From assembly GCF_022213065.1 (NCBI RefSeq), contig NZ_JAKLJA010000010.1:124001-188000 (forward strand): DNA of 64,000 nucleotides, given 5' to 3'. Made by a program: the position numbers and the translations under genes. The notes under the pieces were generated by a model. That model was not told the DNA's origin and did not search any database. It saw only the letters and a list, made by a program, of their open reading frames with translations. Positions 1 through 11,627 of the stretch are shown one piece after another. How positions within the stretch are numbered: the stretch's first letter is position 1; each line of letters begins with the position of its first letter. The DNA is from Paraburkholderia tagetis (lineage in GTDB: Bacteria > Pseudomonadota > Gammaproteobacteria > Burkholderiales > Burkholderiaceae).

Positions 1-72
1 TGAGGAGGGCGGTTTGTATCGGCATCCTTGTTACAGCCGCTTGTTATTGTCGGATTCACGTGCCGGAAATGA

Positions 73-105
73 AAAAACCCCGTTGCATGCGCAACGGGGT
101 TTTTA
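73..105. terminator. Bidirectional rho-independent terminator
   Basis: A GC-rich stem (CCCCGTTGC with GCAACGGGG, loop ATGC) is flanked by an A run on the left and a T run on the right, so it can stop transcription from either side. It lies 35 bases past the 3' end of the minus-strand tRNA-Val and is its natural terminator. The first 70 bases of the window show nothing I can identify. Confidence 0.85.
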
Positions 106-140
106 ATCTTCGGTGCTTGTCTTTACCAACACCAGAATTC

Positions 141-215
141 TGGTGGGTAGTACTGGGATCGAACCAGTGACCCCTGCCGTGTGAAGGCAGTGCTCTACCG
201 CTGAGCTAACCACCC
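141..215 (-). tRNA. tRNA-Val (anticodon CAC)
   Basis: Read on the minus strand this 75-nt segment folds as a complete tRNA. The seven-base acceptor stem GGGTGGT pairs with ACTACCC with one G-U pair. The D-arm contains AGCTCAGCGG, and the anticodon stem CTGCC/GGCAG carries the loop TTCACAC, giving anticodon CAC (valine, codon GUG). The T-arm is of GGTTCGATCC type and the 3' CCA is encoded. It has its own promoter and terminator and is convergent with nothing; dnaQ follows on the same strand upstream. Confidence 0.97.
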
Positions 216-227
216 GAAGAGATTGAA

Positions 228-256
228 ATTATGCCGGGCGTTTCCGATCTTGTAAA
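228..256 (-). promoter_or_regulatory. Promoter of tRNA-Val
   Basis: On the minus strand TTTACA (251-256) and CATAAT (228-233) are separated by exactly 17 bases, a good sigma70 promoter. Transcription would start about 6 bases upstream of the mature tRNA 5' end at 215. It lies between the dnaQ stop codon and the tRNA, so the tRNA need not depend on dnaQ read-through. Confidence 0.75.
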
Positions 257-295
257 GCCCTTTTTTAAGTATTTTGCACAGTGGCCGCATTCTCT

Positions 296-1021
296 TCAGC
301 GGGGGGCCGATTGGGTCGATTGCGTGCGCCATACCGAGGTGCCTTTGATCGATTTGTCGAGACCGTCGAGCAGCGCTTCGTGCGCAGCGAGTTCTTCCTC
401 GCTTGCGACGATCACGGGTAGCACGAGCGTCTCGAACGTCACGCGCGGCGTTGCCACGCTGCCGGTGGTCTCGACCGTGCTCGTCATGTCGATGACGAGA
501 CTTTCCTGGCCACGCGTCATCGCCAGATAAACTTCGGCGAGCAGTTCCGAGTCGAGCAGTGCGCCGTGCAGCGTGCGGTGCGCGTTGCTGATGCCGAAGC
601 GGTCGCACAGCGCGTCGAGCGAATTACGCTTGCCGGGGAAGATCTGCTTGGCCTGCACCAGCGTGTCGATCACTTCGCCGCAATGCTCCTTGAACGACGG
701 CTTGCCGAGCAGCGCGAGCTCGGCGTCGAGAAAGCCAATATCGAACGGCGCATTGTGGATGATGATGTCGGCGTCGCGCACGAAGTCGAGGATTTCGTTG
801 GCGACCTCGGCGAACTTCGGCTTGTCCGAGAGGAACTCGGTCGTCAGGCCGTGTACCGCGAGCGCGCCCGGATCGCTGTCGCGCTCGGGGTTGACGTAGA
901 AGTGCAGGTTCTTGCCCGTCAGCCGGCGATTGACCAGCTCGACGCAGCCGATTTCGATGATGCGGTCGCCCGTGCGGGGGTTCAGGCCGGTGGTTTCGGT
1001 ATCGAGAATGATCTGTCGCAT
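296..1021 (-). CDS. dnaQ: DNA polymerase III epsilon subunit (3'-5' proofreading exonuclease)
   Basis: The 241-residue protein has the full DEDDh exonuclease set: ExoI LDTETTG (D7, E9), ExoII NAPFDIGF (D94) and ExoIII with H152 and D157, spaced as in the E. coli enzyme. It removes misincorporated bases within the Pol III core together with the alpha and theta subunits. Segment QESLVI near residue 172 sits where epsilon contacts the beta clamp. The length is normal for DnaQ (about 240). It follows rnhA on the same strand after about 100 bases, a pairing common in proteobacteria. The ATG start is directly followed by the conserved N-terminus MRQIILDTETTG. Confidence 0.97.
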   Translation of the reverse strand: MRQIILDTETTGLNPRTGDRIIEIGCVELVNRRLTGKNLHFYVNPERDSDPGALAVHGLTTEFLSDKPKFAEVANEILDFVRDADIIIHNAPFDIGFLDAELALLGKPSFKEHCGEVIDTLVQAKQIFPGKRNSLDALCDRFGISNAHRTLHGALLDSELLAEVYLAMTRGQESLVIDMTSTVETTGSVATPRVTFETLVLPVIVASEEELAAHEALLDGLDKSIKGTSVWRTQSTQSAPR

Positions 1022-1075
1022 GTCGTTTGAAGCGTGATTGCGTGGAGGCAGGGGCAGAGCGTAAAGCAGCGGATG

Positions 1076-1098
1076 AAAAAACGCGTAAAAAAACGCGT
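1076..1098 (-). terminator. Weak terminator-like repeat after rnhA
   Basis: Two copies of the palindrome ACGCGT, each with a homopolymer run. On the minus strand it reads ACGCGT, six T, ACGCGT, five T. A six-base stem with a T-rich loop and a trailing T run could weakly terminate rnhA transcripts before dnaQ. The stem is short, so this is a tentative call. Confidence 0.35.
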
Positions 1099-1124
1099 GA
1101 AGCGATGCGCGCTACACGTCCGGC

Positions 1125-1574
1125 TTAGAGTTCGGCGAGCGTGGCGACGCCGCGGTTCGCGAGTGCGTCGGCGCGTTCGTTCTCCGGATGCCCGGCGTGG
1201 CCCTTGACCCAGCGCCACTCCACCTCATGTTGTGCGACGAGCGCGTCGAGGCGTTTCCACAGGTCGTCGTTCTTGACGGGCGTTTTCGCGGCTGTCATCC
1301 AGTTCTTCTTCTTCCAGCCGTGGATCCACTCGCTGATGCCTTTCTGTACATACTGCGAGTCGGTGTGCACGATCACCTTGCATGGACGCTTGAGCGCGTC
1401 GAGCGCGGCGATCACCGCCATCAGCTCCATGCGGTTGTTGGTCGTGCCGGGCTCGCCGCCGAACAGTTCCTTTTCCTGCGCGCCGAAGCGCAGCAGCGCG
1501 CCCCAGCCGCCGGGGCCGGGGTTGCCCTTGCAGGCACCGTCCGTGAAGATTTCGACGAAATCGGGTGAGCTCAT
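1125..1574 (-). CDS. rnhA: Ribonuclease HI
   Basis: The 149-residue protein cleaves the RNA strand of RNA-DNA hybrids, acting on primers and R-loops. The catalytic carboxylates are all visible: D12 ([12 protein letters not shown]), E50 (NNRMEL), D72 (VHTDSQYV) and D136 (NERADALA), with the flexible GHAGH histidine loop at 125-129. The length matches E. coli RNase HI. The longer open frame upstream runs through the preceding methyltransferase gene. The ATG at 1574 overlaps that gene's stop codon (1571-1573), an ATGA-type junction typical of translational coupling, and MSSPDFVEI fits the family N-terminus. Confidence 0.96.
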   Translation of the reverse strand: MSSPDFVEIFTDGACKGNPGPGGWGALLRFGAQEKELFGGEPGTTNNRMELMAVIAALDALKRPCKVIVHTDSQYVQKGISEWIHGWKKKNWMTAAKTPVKNDDLWKRLDALVAQHEVEWRWVKGHAGHPENERADALANRGVATLAEL

Positions 1575-2404
1575 GAGTCCTTGTTGCGAGTGGGGGAGGG
1601 AGTGGTGGCGGCGGGTTTCAGGCTCGCCGCAAGCACCGGTTTCTTGACCTTTAGCGGGCCGACGAGCCGCATGCCGCGCACGCGCTTGATGGCCGATACC
1701 ATATAGATGGCGCCGAAGATCGGCCACCAGCGGTCGCCGGCGGCCTCCATGAAGGTGTAGCGCCCGAGCCATTTCTCGCTGGCGAGCGGCGGACGATAGC
1801 AGCCGAAGCGGCCGCGTTCAAGCTCGAAGCCCAGCAGCTTGATCCAGTCTTTCAGGCGCGTGAAGGCGATCAGGTCTTCGCGCGCGGGCAGGAAGGGATG
1901 TCCCGTGAGCCTGGCCGCTGACTGGCGCGCGCCCCACAGCGAGAGCGAGTTGAAGCCGACGATCAGCAACTGCCCTTCGGGCATCAGCACGCGTTCGGCT
2001 TCACGCAGCAGGCGGTGCGGGTCGCTCGTGAATTCGAGCGTATGCGGCATCACGATGAGGTCGACGCTCTGCGCCTCGAACGGCAGATCGAGATGGTCGC
2101 ACCAAACCGTGCTGCGATCCGCCGGCGCGTGGGGCACGGGCGGATGCTGCAAATCGGACAGCGGCTGAGCGCCCGGCACGGTGTACGGCGCGCTCGTGGC
2201 GCTGGCCGCGTCGAGCACGAGGCCCCGGCACGACATGCGGTTTTCGCGCAGCGCATCGAGCTGCGGCAGGCCGAGCTGCAGCGCATGGTAGCCGAAGATG
2301 TTCGACACCACGCGGTCGAGCTGCTCCTGCTCCCAGCCCAGCACGTACCTGCCTGCGGGCGATCCGGTCCAGGCGGGCCAGTCTATAATCGTTCGGTCAG
2401 ACAT
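1571..2404 (-). CDS. SAM-dependent methyltransferase (type 11 domain)
   Basis: The 277-residue protein resembles class I methyltransferases. The clearest signature is the block [11 protein letters not shown] followed by [15 protein letters not shown] and LLIVGFN, the beta4-beta5 part of a Methyltransf_11 fold. The usual glycine-rich SAM loop is poorly conserved; the equivalent is near [12 protein letters not shown]. The substrate is not readable from the sequence. It is translationally coupled to rnhA and divergent from gloB (20 bases apart), an arrangement seen across Burkholderiaceae. The ATG at 2404 gives MSDRTIIDW; the longer open frame would run into gloB, so it was not used. Confidence 0.85.
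   Translation of the reverse strand: MSDRTIIDWPAWTGSPAGRYVLGWEQEQLDRVVSNIFGYHALQLGLPQLDALRENRMSCRGLVLDAASATSAPYTVPGAQPLSDLQHPPVPHAPADRSTVWCDHLDLPFEAQSVDLIVMPHTLEFTSDPHRLLREAERVLMPEGQLLIVGFNSLSLWGARQSAARLTGHPFLPAREDLIAFTRLKDWIKLLGFELERGRFGCYRPPLASEKWLGRYTFMEAAGDRWWPIFGAIYMVSAIKRVRGMRLVGPLKVKKPVLAASLKPAATTPSPTRNKDS
2384..2389 (+). promoter_or_regulatory. Probable -10 element for gloB
   Basis: A perfect TATAAT lies 35 bases upstream of the gloB ATG, inside the start of the divergent methyltransferase gene. I see no good -35 hexamer at 16-18 bases upstream, so the promoter call is moderate. Confidence 0.45.
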
Positions 2405-2424
2405 GTCGAAAAGTTCGCCGCCCC

Positions 2425-3270
2425 ATGAAGAGTCCGCTTGAGCACGCATCCGTGCCAGCCGCCGCGCTCGCCGCCGCGCTTGAATACATACCGGTTCCGG
2501 CTTTTGAAGATAACTACATCTGGGTCGTGTCGGACGGCCGCAATGCCGTTGCCGTCGATCCGGGCGACGCCGCGCCGGTTCGCGCATATCTGGCGAAGCG
2601 AGGCTGGCGGCTCGTCGCTATTTTACTCACCCATCACCACAACGACCACGTCGGCGGGGTGGCCGACCTCCTTTCGGATGAGTGCGTGCCGGTGTACGGT
2701 CCGGCGAGCGAGGCGCTCGGCCTGCTCGACGCGTTTGTTACGCGCGTGAAGGGCGGCGATGCAGTGCATCTTGATGCGCCGGCGCTCGACCTCAAGGTGA
2801 TGGACGTGCCGGGGCATACGCGCGGGCATATCGCTTATTTCCAGGCGGCCGACCCGTCGGGCACGCCACATCTGTTCTGTGGTGACACGCTGTTCGCCTG
2901 CGGCTGCGGACGTCTCTTCGAGGGCACGCCCGCGCAGATGCTCGCTTCGCTCGATTCGTTCGCGGCACTGCCGGGTGCCAGCCAGGTGCATTGCGCACAC
3001 GAATACACGCTTTCGAATATTCGTTTCGCGCTGGCCTGCGATCCGGACAATGCCGATCTGCGCGACTGGAGCCATCAGGCACATGCGATGCGCGAGCGCG
3101 GTATCCCCACCTTGCCCACCACTATCGCGCACGAGCGTGCCGTCAACCCCTTTCTGCGATCCGGCGATCCGGCCGTTCAAGCAGCGCTTGCCGAGGCGCT
3201 GCATGAAACGGTGACGGACCGGCTGGCCGCGTTCGCGCTGATGCGCGAATGGAAGAATCGGTTCCGCTGA
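2425..3270 (+). CDS. gloB: Hydroxyacylglutathione hydrolase (glyoxalase II)
   Basis: The protein hydrolyses S-lactoylglutathione to lactate and glutathione in methylglyoxal detoxification. It is a metallo-beta-lactamase-fold enzyme with the binuclear metal motif THHHNDH near residues 69-75, then PGHTRGH and FCGDTLFACGCGRLFEG, and the C-terminal glutathione-binding part (CAHEYTLSNIRFA, MREWKNRFR). The length of 281 residues is slightly long for the family. The first 18 residues precede the conserved EYIPVPAFEDNYIW, so a later start cannot be excluded. Confidence 0.95.
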   Translation: MKSPLEHASVPAAALAAALEYIPVPAFEDNYIWVVSDGRNAVAVDPGDAAPVRAYLAKRGWRLVAILLTHHHNDHVGGVADLLSDECVPVYGPASEALGLLDAFVTRVKGGDAVHLDAPALDLKVMDVPGHTRGHIAYFQAADPSGTPHLFCGDTLFACGCGRLFEGTPAQMLASLDSFAALPGASQVHCAHEYTLSNIRFALACDPDNADLRDWSHQAHAMRERGIPTLPTTIAHERAVNPFLRSGDPAVQAALAEALHETVTDRLAAFALMREWKNRFR

Positions 3271-3424
3271 CCCAACGGGTCGCGGGGGTATCCTCATCCC
3301 AAAAGTATGGAACGTCGTCCAAGCTGCGGATTTTCTTGAGGTTTTTCCAATTATTCCGATTGACGGAAACGTGTGCGTTCCGTACTATCGGCTCCAAATT
3401 CCCGCCATTAGCAAGTAGACGTTC

Positions 3425-5068
3425 ATGCGATTTATCCTAAGCGCGCTGCTGGTTCTCATGCTCGCCGCCTGTGCGAGCGGGGGGCCGAATGCGAACTCGC
3501 TTTCCCCGGCCGATCCCCAGGCGCGCGCCGACGCCATCCGCAAGACCTCCGCCGCGAAAGAAACGATCAACGTCGACAAAGGCTCGGTCGACCAGCTCAC
3601 GAGCCCCGACGCCGATCTGTGGGCGCGTATCCGCCGCGGCTTCCAGATGCCCGACCTGCAGAGCGATCTGGTCGACATGAACGCCCAGTGGTATGCCCAG
3701 CGTCCCGACTATGTCGCGCGCATGACCGAGCGTTCGCAAAAGTATCTCTATCACATCGTCGAGGAGCTCGAGGCCCGGCATATGCCGACCGAGCTCGCGC
3801 TGCTGCCGTTCATCGAGTCCGCGTACAACCCGCAGGCGCTCTCCGTCGCGAAGGCGGCTGGCATGTGGCAGTTCGTGCCGGGCACGGGCCGCACCTACAA
3901 CCTCAAGCAGAATATGTGGCAGGACGAGCGCCGTGACGTGCTCGCCTCCACCAGCGCGGCGCTCGACTATCTCTCGCGCCTGCACGACATGTTCGGCGAC
4001 TGGTATCTCGCGCTCGCCGCCTACAACTGGGGTGAGGGCAACGTGCAGCGCGCCATTGCGCGCAACCAGGCGGCCGGTCTGCCGACCGACTACCAGAGCC
4101 TGCGCATGCCCAATGAGACGCGCAACTACGTGCCCAAGCTGCAGGCGGTCAAGAACATCGTGATGAACCCGCAGCAATATGGGCTCGCACTGCCGTCCAT
4201 TCCCAACCACCCGTATTTCGTCACGGTCACCACGTCGCACGATATCGATGTGGACGTCGCGGCCAAGCTCGCGAACATGACGCCTGACGAGTTCCGCTCG
4301 CTCAACCCGTCGTTCAAGAAGCCGGTCATTCTCGGTACGAGCGATCCGCAGATCCTGCTGCCGTTCGATAACGCCAGCGCGTTCGAGCGCAACCTCAAGT
4401 CGTATTCGGGCCAGCTTTCTTCGTGGACCACCTACACGACCGACTCGCGGGCCACGCCGGCAGCCATCGCGCAGAAGATCGGCGTGGACGCGGACACGCT
4501 CATGTCGGTCAACAAGATTCCGGCAGGCATGCGCCTGAAGGCGGGCTCGACGCTCGTGGTGCCGCGCACTGACGATGGCGACGACGAGGACATCAGCGCC
4601 GACGTTGCCGAAAGCGCCGTGCTGGCCATGGAGCCGGACGTGCCCGATACGCGCAAGATGCTGATCCGCGTGCGCCGCAAGCAGTCGATGGAAGCGCTGG
4701 CGGGGCGTTACGGTGTCTCGGTCGGTCAGCTCAAGGCATGGAACAAGACGCACCGCGACCTCGTGAGCCCTGGTCAGGTGCTCGTGCTGCACGTGCCGGT
4801 CGGCAAGACGATGCCGAGCGAGCCGGGGCCGGAGCGTCTGGCGACGAATGTATCCGGCGGTGGCGTGCAGCGCATCGGGACCCGGGTTGCAGACACGGGC
4901 TCCAAGTCGCGCTACGATAAGAAACACGGTCGCGCGCATACTGGGGTCGTCAAGGTTTCCGAACCGGTCAAGGCAAAGGCTTCCAGCGCCGCGCCCAGCA
5001 AGGCGTCGAAGGGTGCGGCAAGCCGCCCGAAGGCCGAAACCCAAACGCAGAAGCACAAATCCAAATAG
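3425..5068 (+). CDS. mltD: Membrane-bound lytic murein transglycosylase D with LysM repeats
   Basis: A 547-residue lipoprotein: hydrophobic leader with lipobox LMLAAC (lipidated C16). The SLT transglycosylase domain spans about 95-215, with the catalytic glutamate in FIESAYNP (E131) and the conserved GMWQFVPGTGR and AAYNWGEGN. At least two LysM peptidoglycan-binding modules follow (about 335-380 and 415-465), with a weaker LysM-like segment near 258-315, and a basic Lys/Ala-rich tail. It cleaves the MurNAc-GlcNAc bond with formation of 1,6-anhydro-MurNAc, probably anchored in the outer membrane. It lies downstream of gloB on the same strand, but 154 bases away. Confidence 0.93.
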   Translation: MRFILSALLVLMLAACASGGPNANSLSPADPQARADAIRKTSAAKETINVDKGSVDQLTSPDADLWARIRRGFQMPDLQSDLVDMNAQWYAQRPDYVARMTERSQKYLYHIVEELEARHMPTELALLPFIESAYNPQALSVAKAAGMWQFVPGTGRTYNLKQNMWQDERRDVLASTSAALDYLSRLHDMFGDWYLALAAYNWGEGNVQRAIARNQAAGLPTDYQSLRMPNETRNYVPKLQAVKNIVMNPQQYGLALPSIPNHPYFVTVTTSHDIDVDVAAKLANMTPDEFRSLNPSFKKPVILGTSDPQILLPFDNASAFERNLKSYSGQLSSWTTYTTDSRATPAAIAQKIGVDADTLMSVNKIPAGMRLKAGSTLVVPRTDDGDDEDISADVAESAVLAMEPDVPDTRKMLIRVRRKQSMEALAGRYGVSVGQLKAWNKTHRDLVSPGQVLVLHVPVGKTMPSEPGPERLATNVSGGGVQRIGTRVADTGSKSRYDKKHGRAHTGVVKVSEPVKAKASSAAPSKASKGAASRPKAETQTQKHKSK

Positions 5069-5151
5069 CGGCTGGCGAAGGGTGCTCAGTCGTGCGCTGC
5101 GGGGGCAGTGCGCGATGTTTCGCTCCGATCACTTTTGCCACTTGTTTCTCG

Positions 5152-5181
5152 CGCCGTCACCTCGCCAGGTGGCGGCGTTTT
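5152..5181 (+). terminator. Terminator after mltD
   Basis: An 11-base stem (5152-5162 with 5167-5177, one mismatch) has a four-base loop CGCC and is followed by TTTTCGTTT. It lies 84 bases past the mltD stop and separates mltD from the carA promoter. Confidence 0.7.
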
Positions 5182-5366
5182 CGTTTGTGAGTCGTTTGTG
5201 GGGGCGGTTGTGAGCGAAAAAAGGCGGGCGATCGTCGCGCCGGCCCGCTCCGGATGAATGGCGCTCCGCTTGCTGGTGCTTGCTGTGTACTTGCCGGCGC
5301 CTATAGTGGAATGGGCGCTGCCCCGGCTTGGGTCGGTGCCTCGCCCGATGGGCGCCATCCCGAAAT

Positions 5367-5396
5367 TTGAAAGAAAGGGCGTTTTCGCGCTATAAT
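5367..5396 (+). promoter_or_regulatory. carAB promoter
   Basis: TTGAAA (5367-5372) and a perfect TATAAT (5391-5396) are separated by 18 bases. This is the only strong sigma70 promoter between mltD and carA, and it predicts a transcript starting near 5403, about 300 bases before the carA start codon. Confidence 0.8.
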
Positions 5397-5402
5397 TTCA
5401 AG

Positions 5403-5703
5403 GTTTGAGCTTATCAACCCGCACCCTAGCGCCTACCTCCCCCATCCGTTCATCCGCCGCCCGCGCTTTCCGTTTCTACTGGCTGGCTGCCGCCCGATCG
5501 AGCGTCACAAACGCTCCTTCGCTGCCCGGCGCCCAAACACGGTCAAACACGGATAAGTCGCGTAACGAGCAGACTGTGGAGCGTGCCGCGCGCGCGTCCT
5601 GATCGCTACGATAAGGACGCCGACGCCGCAGCCGCTCCCAGGTCGCAAGACACGCAACGTCGGATAACAGGTCGGCACAGGGTGCTCCCCCAAGGAGTCT
5701 CCC
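5403..5703 (+). other. Long 5' leader of carAB, no gene
   Basis: About 300 bases separate the promoter from carA. A TTG-initiated open frame of 65 codons covers 5405-5602, but it lacks a convincing Shine-Dalgarno and looks compositionally incidental. The leader contains a duplicated AAACACGG (about 5536-5555). Its length suggests post-initiation control, as known for carAB operons in other proteobacteria, but I see no clear terminator hairpin with a T run in it. The last bases carry AAGGAG (5692-5697), the carA ribosome binding site. Confidence 0.45.
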
Positions 5704-6861
5704 GTGTTGCCGTCATTCTCTCCCGCTCTGCTCGCGCTCGCCGACGGCACGGTCTTTCGTGGTTACTCGATCGGCGCGCCGGGTCATACGATCGGTGAAG
5801 TCGTGTTCAACACGGCCATCACCGGTTATCAGGAAATCCTGACCGACCCGAGCTACGCTCGCCAGATCGTCACCCTGACGTATCCGCATATCGGCAATGT
5901 CGGCGTCAACGCCGAAGACGTCGAAGCCACGAAAGTCCATGCCGCCGGTCTGATCATTCGAGACCTGCCGACGCTTGCCTCGAACTTCCGCATGGAGCGC
6001 ACGCTCGGCGACTACCTGAAGGACGAAGGCGTGGTCGCCATCGCCGGCATCGATACGCGCAAGCTCACGCGTATCCTGCGCGAGAAGGGCGCCCAGAACG
6101 GTGCGATTCTCGCGGGCTCGGACGACGAAGCCAAGGCCATCGAACTCGCGCGCTCGTTCCCGGGCCTCGCGGGCATGGACCTCGCGAAGGTCGTCTCGAC
6201 CGAAAAGCCGTATGAGTGGACGACCACCGAGTGGCGCCTGGGCGAAGGCTACCGCACGCAAGCGGCACCGAAGTACAAGGTCGTGGCGTTCGACTTCGGC
6301 GTGAAGCAGAACATCCTGCGCATGCTGGCCGAGCGCGGCTGCCATGTCACCGTGCTGCCGGCGCAGGCCACCGCGGCCGACGCGCTCGCGCTGAACCCAG
6401 ACGGCGTGTTCCTCTCGAACGGCCCCGGCGACCCCGAGCCGTGCGACTACGCGATCAAGGCCACGCAGGAGTTCATCGCGCGCGGCATCCCGACCTTCGG
6501 CATCTGCCTCGGTCACCAGATCATGGGCCTCGCGCTCGGCGCGAAGACCATCAAGATGAAGACCGGCCACCACGGCGCGAACCATCCGGTGAAGGATCTT
6601 GGCGATGGCCGCGTCGTCATCACGTCGCAGAACCACGGCTTTGCCGTGGACGCCGACACGCTGCCCGCGAACACGCGCGTCACGCACGTCTCGCTGTTCG
6701 ACGGCACGCTGCAAGGTTTCGAACTGACCGACAAGCCGGCGTTCTGCTTCCAGGGCCACCCGGAAGCGTCGCCTGGTCCGCAGGACATCGGCTATCTGTT
6801 CGACCGTTTCACCACGCTGATGGACAGCGCCAAGGGCGACAAGCGCACGGCGGCCGCGTAA
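5704..6861 (+). CDS. carA: Carbamoyl-phosphate synthase small subunit (glutaminase)
   Basis: The 385-residue subunit hydrolyses glutamine and passes ammonia to CarB for carbamoyl phosphate, the precursor of arginine and pyrimidines. The N-terminal CPSase domain (about 5-135) contains [10 protein letters not shown] and [14 protein letters not shown]. The C-terminal class I amidotransferase domain has the nucleophile C268 in [12 protein letters not shown] and the catalytic His/Glu in [11 protein letters not shown]. The start is GTG at 5704: AAGGAG lies six bases upstream, and the product [16 protein letters not shown] fits the family. carB follows after 171 bases. Confidence 0.97.
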   Translation: MLPSFSPALLALADGTVFRGYSIGAPGHTIGEVVFNTAITGYQEILTDPSYARQIVTLTYPHIGNVGVNAEDVEATKVHAAGLIIRDLPTLASNFRMERTLGDYLKDEGVVAIAGIDTRKLTRILREKGAQNGAILAGSDDEAKAIELARSFPGLAGMDLAKVVSTEKPYEWTTTEWRLGEGYRTQAAPKYKVVAFDFGVKQNILRMLAERGCHVTVLPAQATAADALALNPDGVFLSNGPGDPEPCDYAIKATQEFIARGIPTFGICLGHQIMGLALGAKTIKMKTGHHGANHPVKDLGDGRVVITSQNHGFAVDADTLPANTRVTHVSLFDGTLQGFELTDKPAFCFQGHPEASPGPQDIGYLFDRFTTLMDSAKGDKRTAAA

Positions 6862-7032
6862 GCGCACGCAACGAACGGACGGCGAGCGAGAGAGCAGGGC
6901 GCGCAGCGAGCCGCTTGAAGAAGCAGCCCACGCGCGACGCCCAGCGGCGAGCGGCAAGGCGTGACTCGGTAAGCGAAGCACGTGCCGCCCGCTGCAAGAA
7001 GGAAAGACACAGGAATATTTAGCGAGAGCGTT

Positions 7033-10287
<3,255 letters not shown>

Positions 10288-10348
10288 GGCTTCGATTGTC
10301 TGTCCAATATTAATAAGGCAGACAACAGGCTGAATACAAGGCTGAATG

Positions 10349-10443
10349 CGCCGCGGTTAAGCGGCGTCCCAACAGGGTTTTCAGGCTGCGCCAGTGCGCG
10401 CTGTCGCCCTCGCGGGATGCACTTAACCGCGGTGATTTTTTTT
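10349..10443 (+). terminator. Long-range terminator or attenuator between carB and greA
   Basis: Eleven bases at 10351-10361 (CCGCGGTTAAG) are perfectly complementary to 10422-10432 (CTTAACCGCGG). A further C-G pair closes the outside, and eight T follow at 10436-10443. The 60-base loop is itself able to fold. The T run ends 63 bases before the greA ATG. It may be the carB terminator or an attenuator within a greA leader transcript. A second local hairpin (about 10446-10468) follows. Confidence 0.65.
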
Positions 10444-10506
10444 ATGGCCGCAACGATTTTTCGTGCGGCATCAATACGGCCCCAATGGGCTGAACGAGTT
10501 GTTTTT

Positions 10507-10983
10507 ATGAGCACGATTCCCTTGACCAAGCGCGGTGCAGACCAGCTTCGCGGAGAACTGCAACGCCTGAAATCCGTCGAGCGTCCGGCGGTCATCAATT
10601 CGATCGCTGAAGCGCGCGCGCAGGGCGACCTGTCGGAAAACGCGGAATACGATGCCGCGAAGGAAAAGCAGGGCTTCATCGAAGGCCGCATCGCCGAAAT
10701 CGAATCGAAGCTGGCGGCGGCCCAGATCATCGACCCGGCGGCGCTCGAAGCCGACGGCCGCGTGGTGTTCGGCTCGACCATCGACCTCGAAGACCTCGAG
10801 TCGGGCAAGACGGTCACCTATCAGATCGTCGGCGACGACGAAGCGGACCTCGAGCACGGCCTGATCTCCGTAAGCTCGCCAATCTCCCGCGCGCTGATCG
10901 GCAAGTCCGAAGGCGATGTGGCCGAAGTGCAAGCCCCCGGCGGCGTGCGCGAGTATGAAATCATCGACGTCCGCTACATCTGA
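10507..10983 (+). CDS. greA: Transcript cleavage factor GreA
   Basis: The 158-residue factor enters the RNA polymerase secondary channel and stimulates cleavage of backtracked RNA. The N-terminal coiled coil (about 1-75) carries the acidic tip motif [16 protein letters not shown], whose Asp/Glu pair coordinates the catalytic metal. The C-terminal FKBP-like domain contains [15 protein letters not shown] and [14 protein letters not shown]. The length is the family standard. The ATG at 10507 gives [14 protein letters not shown]; an in-frame extension of 30 codons upstream would run through the terminator-like structure and was rejected. Confidence 0.97.
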   Translation: MSTIPLTKRGADQLRGELQRLKSVERPAVINSIAEARAQGDLSENAEYDAAKEKQGFIEGRIAEIESKLAAAQIIDPAALEADGRVVFGSTIDLEDLESGKTVTYQIVGDDEADLEHGLISVSSPISRALIGKSEGDVAEVQAPGGVREYEIIDVRYI

Positions 10984-11007
10984 CGGTCCTGGTGGCGTAC
11001 CCGATAC

Positions 11008-11547
11008 ATGCCCAAGGACGTGCCCAGTAACGTGAATTCATCGACGAATTCGGTCAGCACGGCTTCGCCGCTCATGGCGCACCGTGTGTTCACGCTGCTC
11101 GCCATGCTGTGGGTGGGCAGCCAGGTGACGATCGGTTACGCGGTCGCGCCCGTGTTGTTCACCTCGTTGGATCGCATGGTGGCGGGGTCGCTTGCCGCGC
11201 AGCTCTTTCGTATCGAAGGCATGCTCGGCGTCGTGAGCGGCGTGCTGCTGCTCGGGCTTGCGAACGTGCTGATTCGCCGTGGCGAGACGGGTTATCGCCG
11301 CCTGCGCTGGCTGCTGGTCGGCATGCTGCTGTGTGTGCTGATCGGCTATTTCGCGCTGCAGCCGTTCATGAACGCCATGCGCATGAATGCCATGCAGGCT
11401 GGCGTCGATATCGCCCATTCACCTTGGGCAAGCCGCTTCGGCATGCTGCACGGCGTGTCGAGCGTGTTCTATCTGGTCGAAAGTCTGTTGGGCGCCTGGC
11501 TCGTCTGGCTGCTGCCGTCCGCGCGCGGTGCGCAGGCGCAGCGCTGA
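11008..11547 (+). CDS. DUF4149 family inner-membrane protein
   Basis: The 179-residue protein has about four hydrophobic helices: roughly 26-50 with MLWVGSQVTIGYAVAPVLF, 66-88, 100-120 and 150-172. The TYAVAPVLF-like motif and the following aspartate are typical of DUF4149 membrane proteins, whose function is unknown. The first 20 residues are Ser/Asn/Thr-rich and may not belong to the mature start; MAHRVFTLL (residue 23) is an alternative. It follows greA after 24 bases and is probably cotranscribed with it, an arrangement frequent in Burkholderiaceae. Confidence 0.8.
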   Translation: MPKDVPSNVNSSTNSVSTASPLMAHRVFTLLAMLWVGSQVTIGYAVAPVLFTSLDRMVAGSLAAQLFRIEGMLGVVSGVLLLGLANVLIRRGETGYRRLRWLLVGMLLCVLIGYFALQPFMNAMRMNAMQAGVDIAHSPWASRFGMLHGVSSVFYLVESLLGAWLVWLLPSARGAQAQR

Positions 11548-11598
11548 GGCGCTGCTTGACTGGTTGGCGCACGCTCTCCATTCCGGCAAAAAGATAAA

Positions 11599-11626
11599 AA
11601 AAGCGCGGCACAGTGGCCGCGCTTTT
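11599..11626. terminator. Bidirectional terminator between DUF4149 gene and yhbY
   Basis: A perfect ten-base stem AAAAGCGCGG/CCGCGCTTTT with loop CACAGTGG is flanked by A and T runs. It serves the two convergent genes and abuts the yhbY stop codon (11628-11630). Confidence 0.9.
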
Positions 11627-11627
11627 C

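Noticed and set aside
195..608. Open frame over the tRNA-Val gene and the end of dnaQ
   Set aside because: It would translate a tRNA gene and run out of frame within dnaQ; Arg-rich shadow.
3437..5056. A 539-codon minus-strand open frame opposite mltD
   Set aside because: Covers almost exactly the mltD gene on the other strand; product is Arg/Val/Leu-rich without motifs.
5405..5602. TTG-initiated 65-codon frame in the carA leader as a regulatory peptide
   Set aside because: No Shine-Dalgarno, no run of Arg or pyrimidine-linked codons that would explain attenuation; kept only as a remark in the leader entry.
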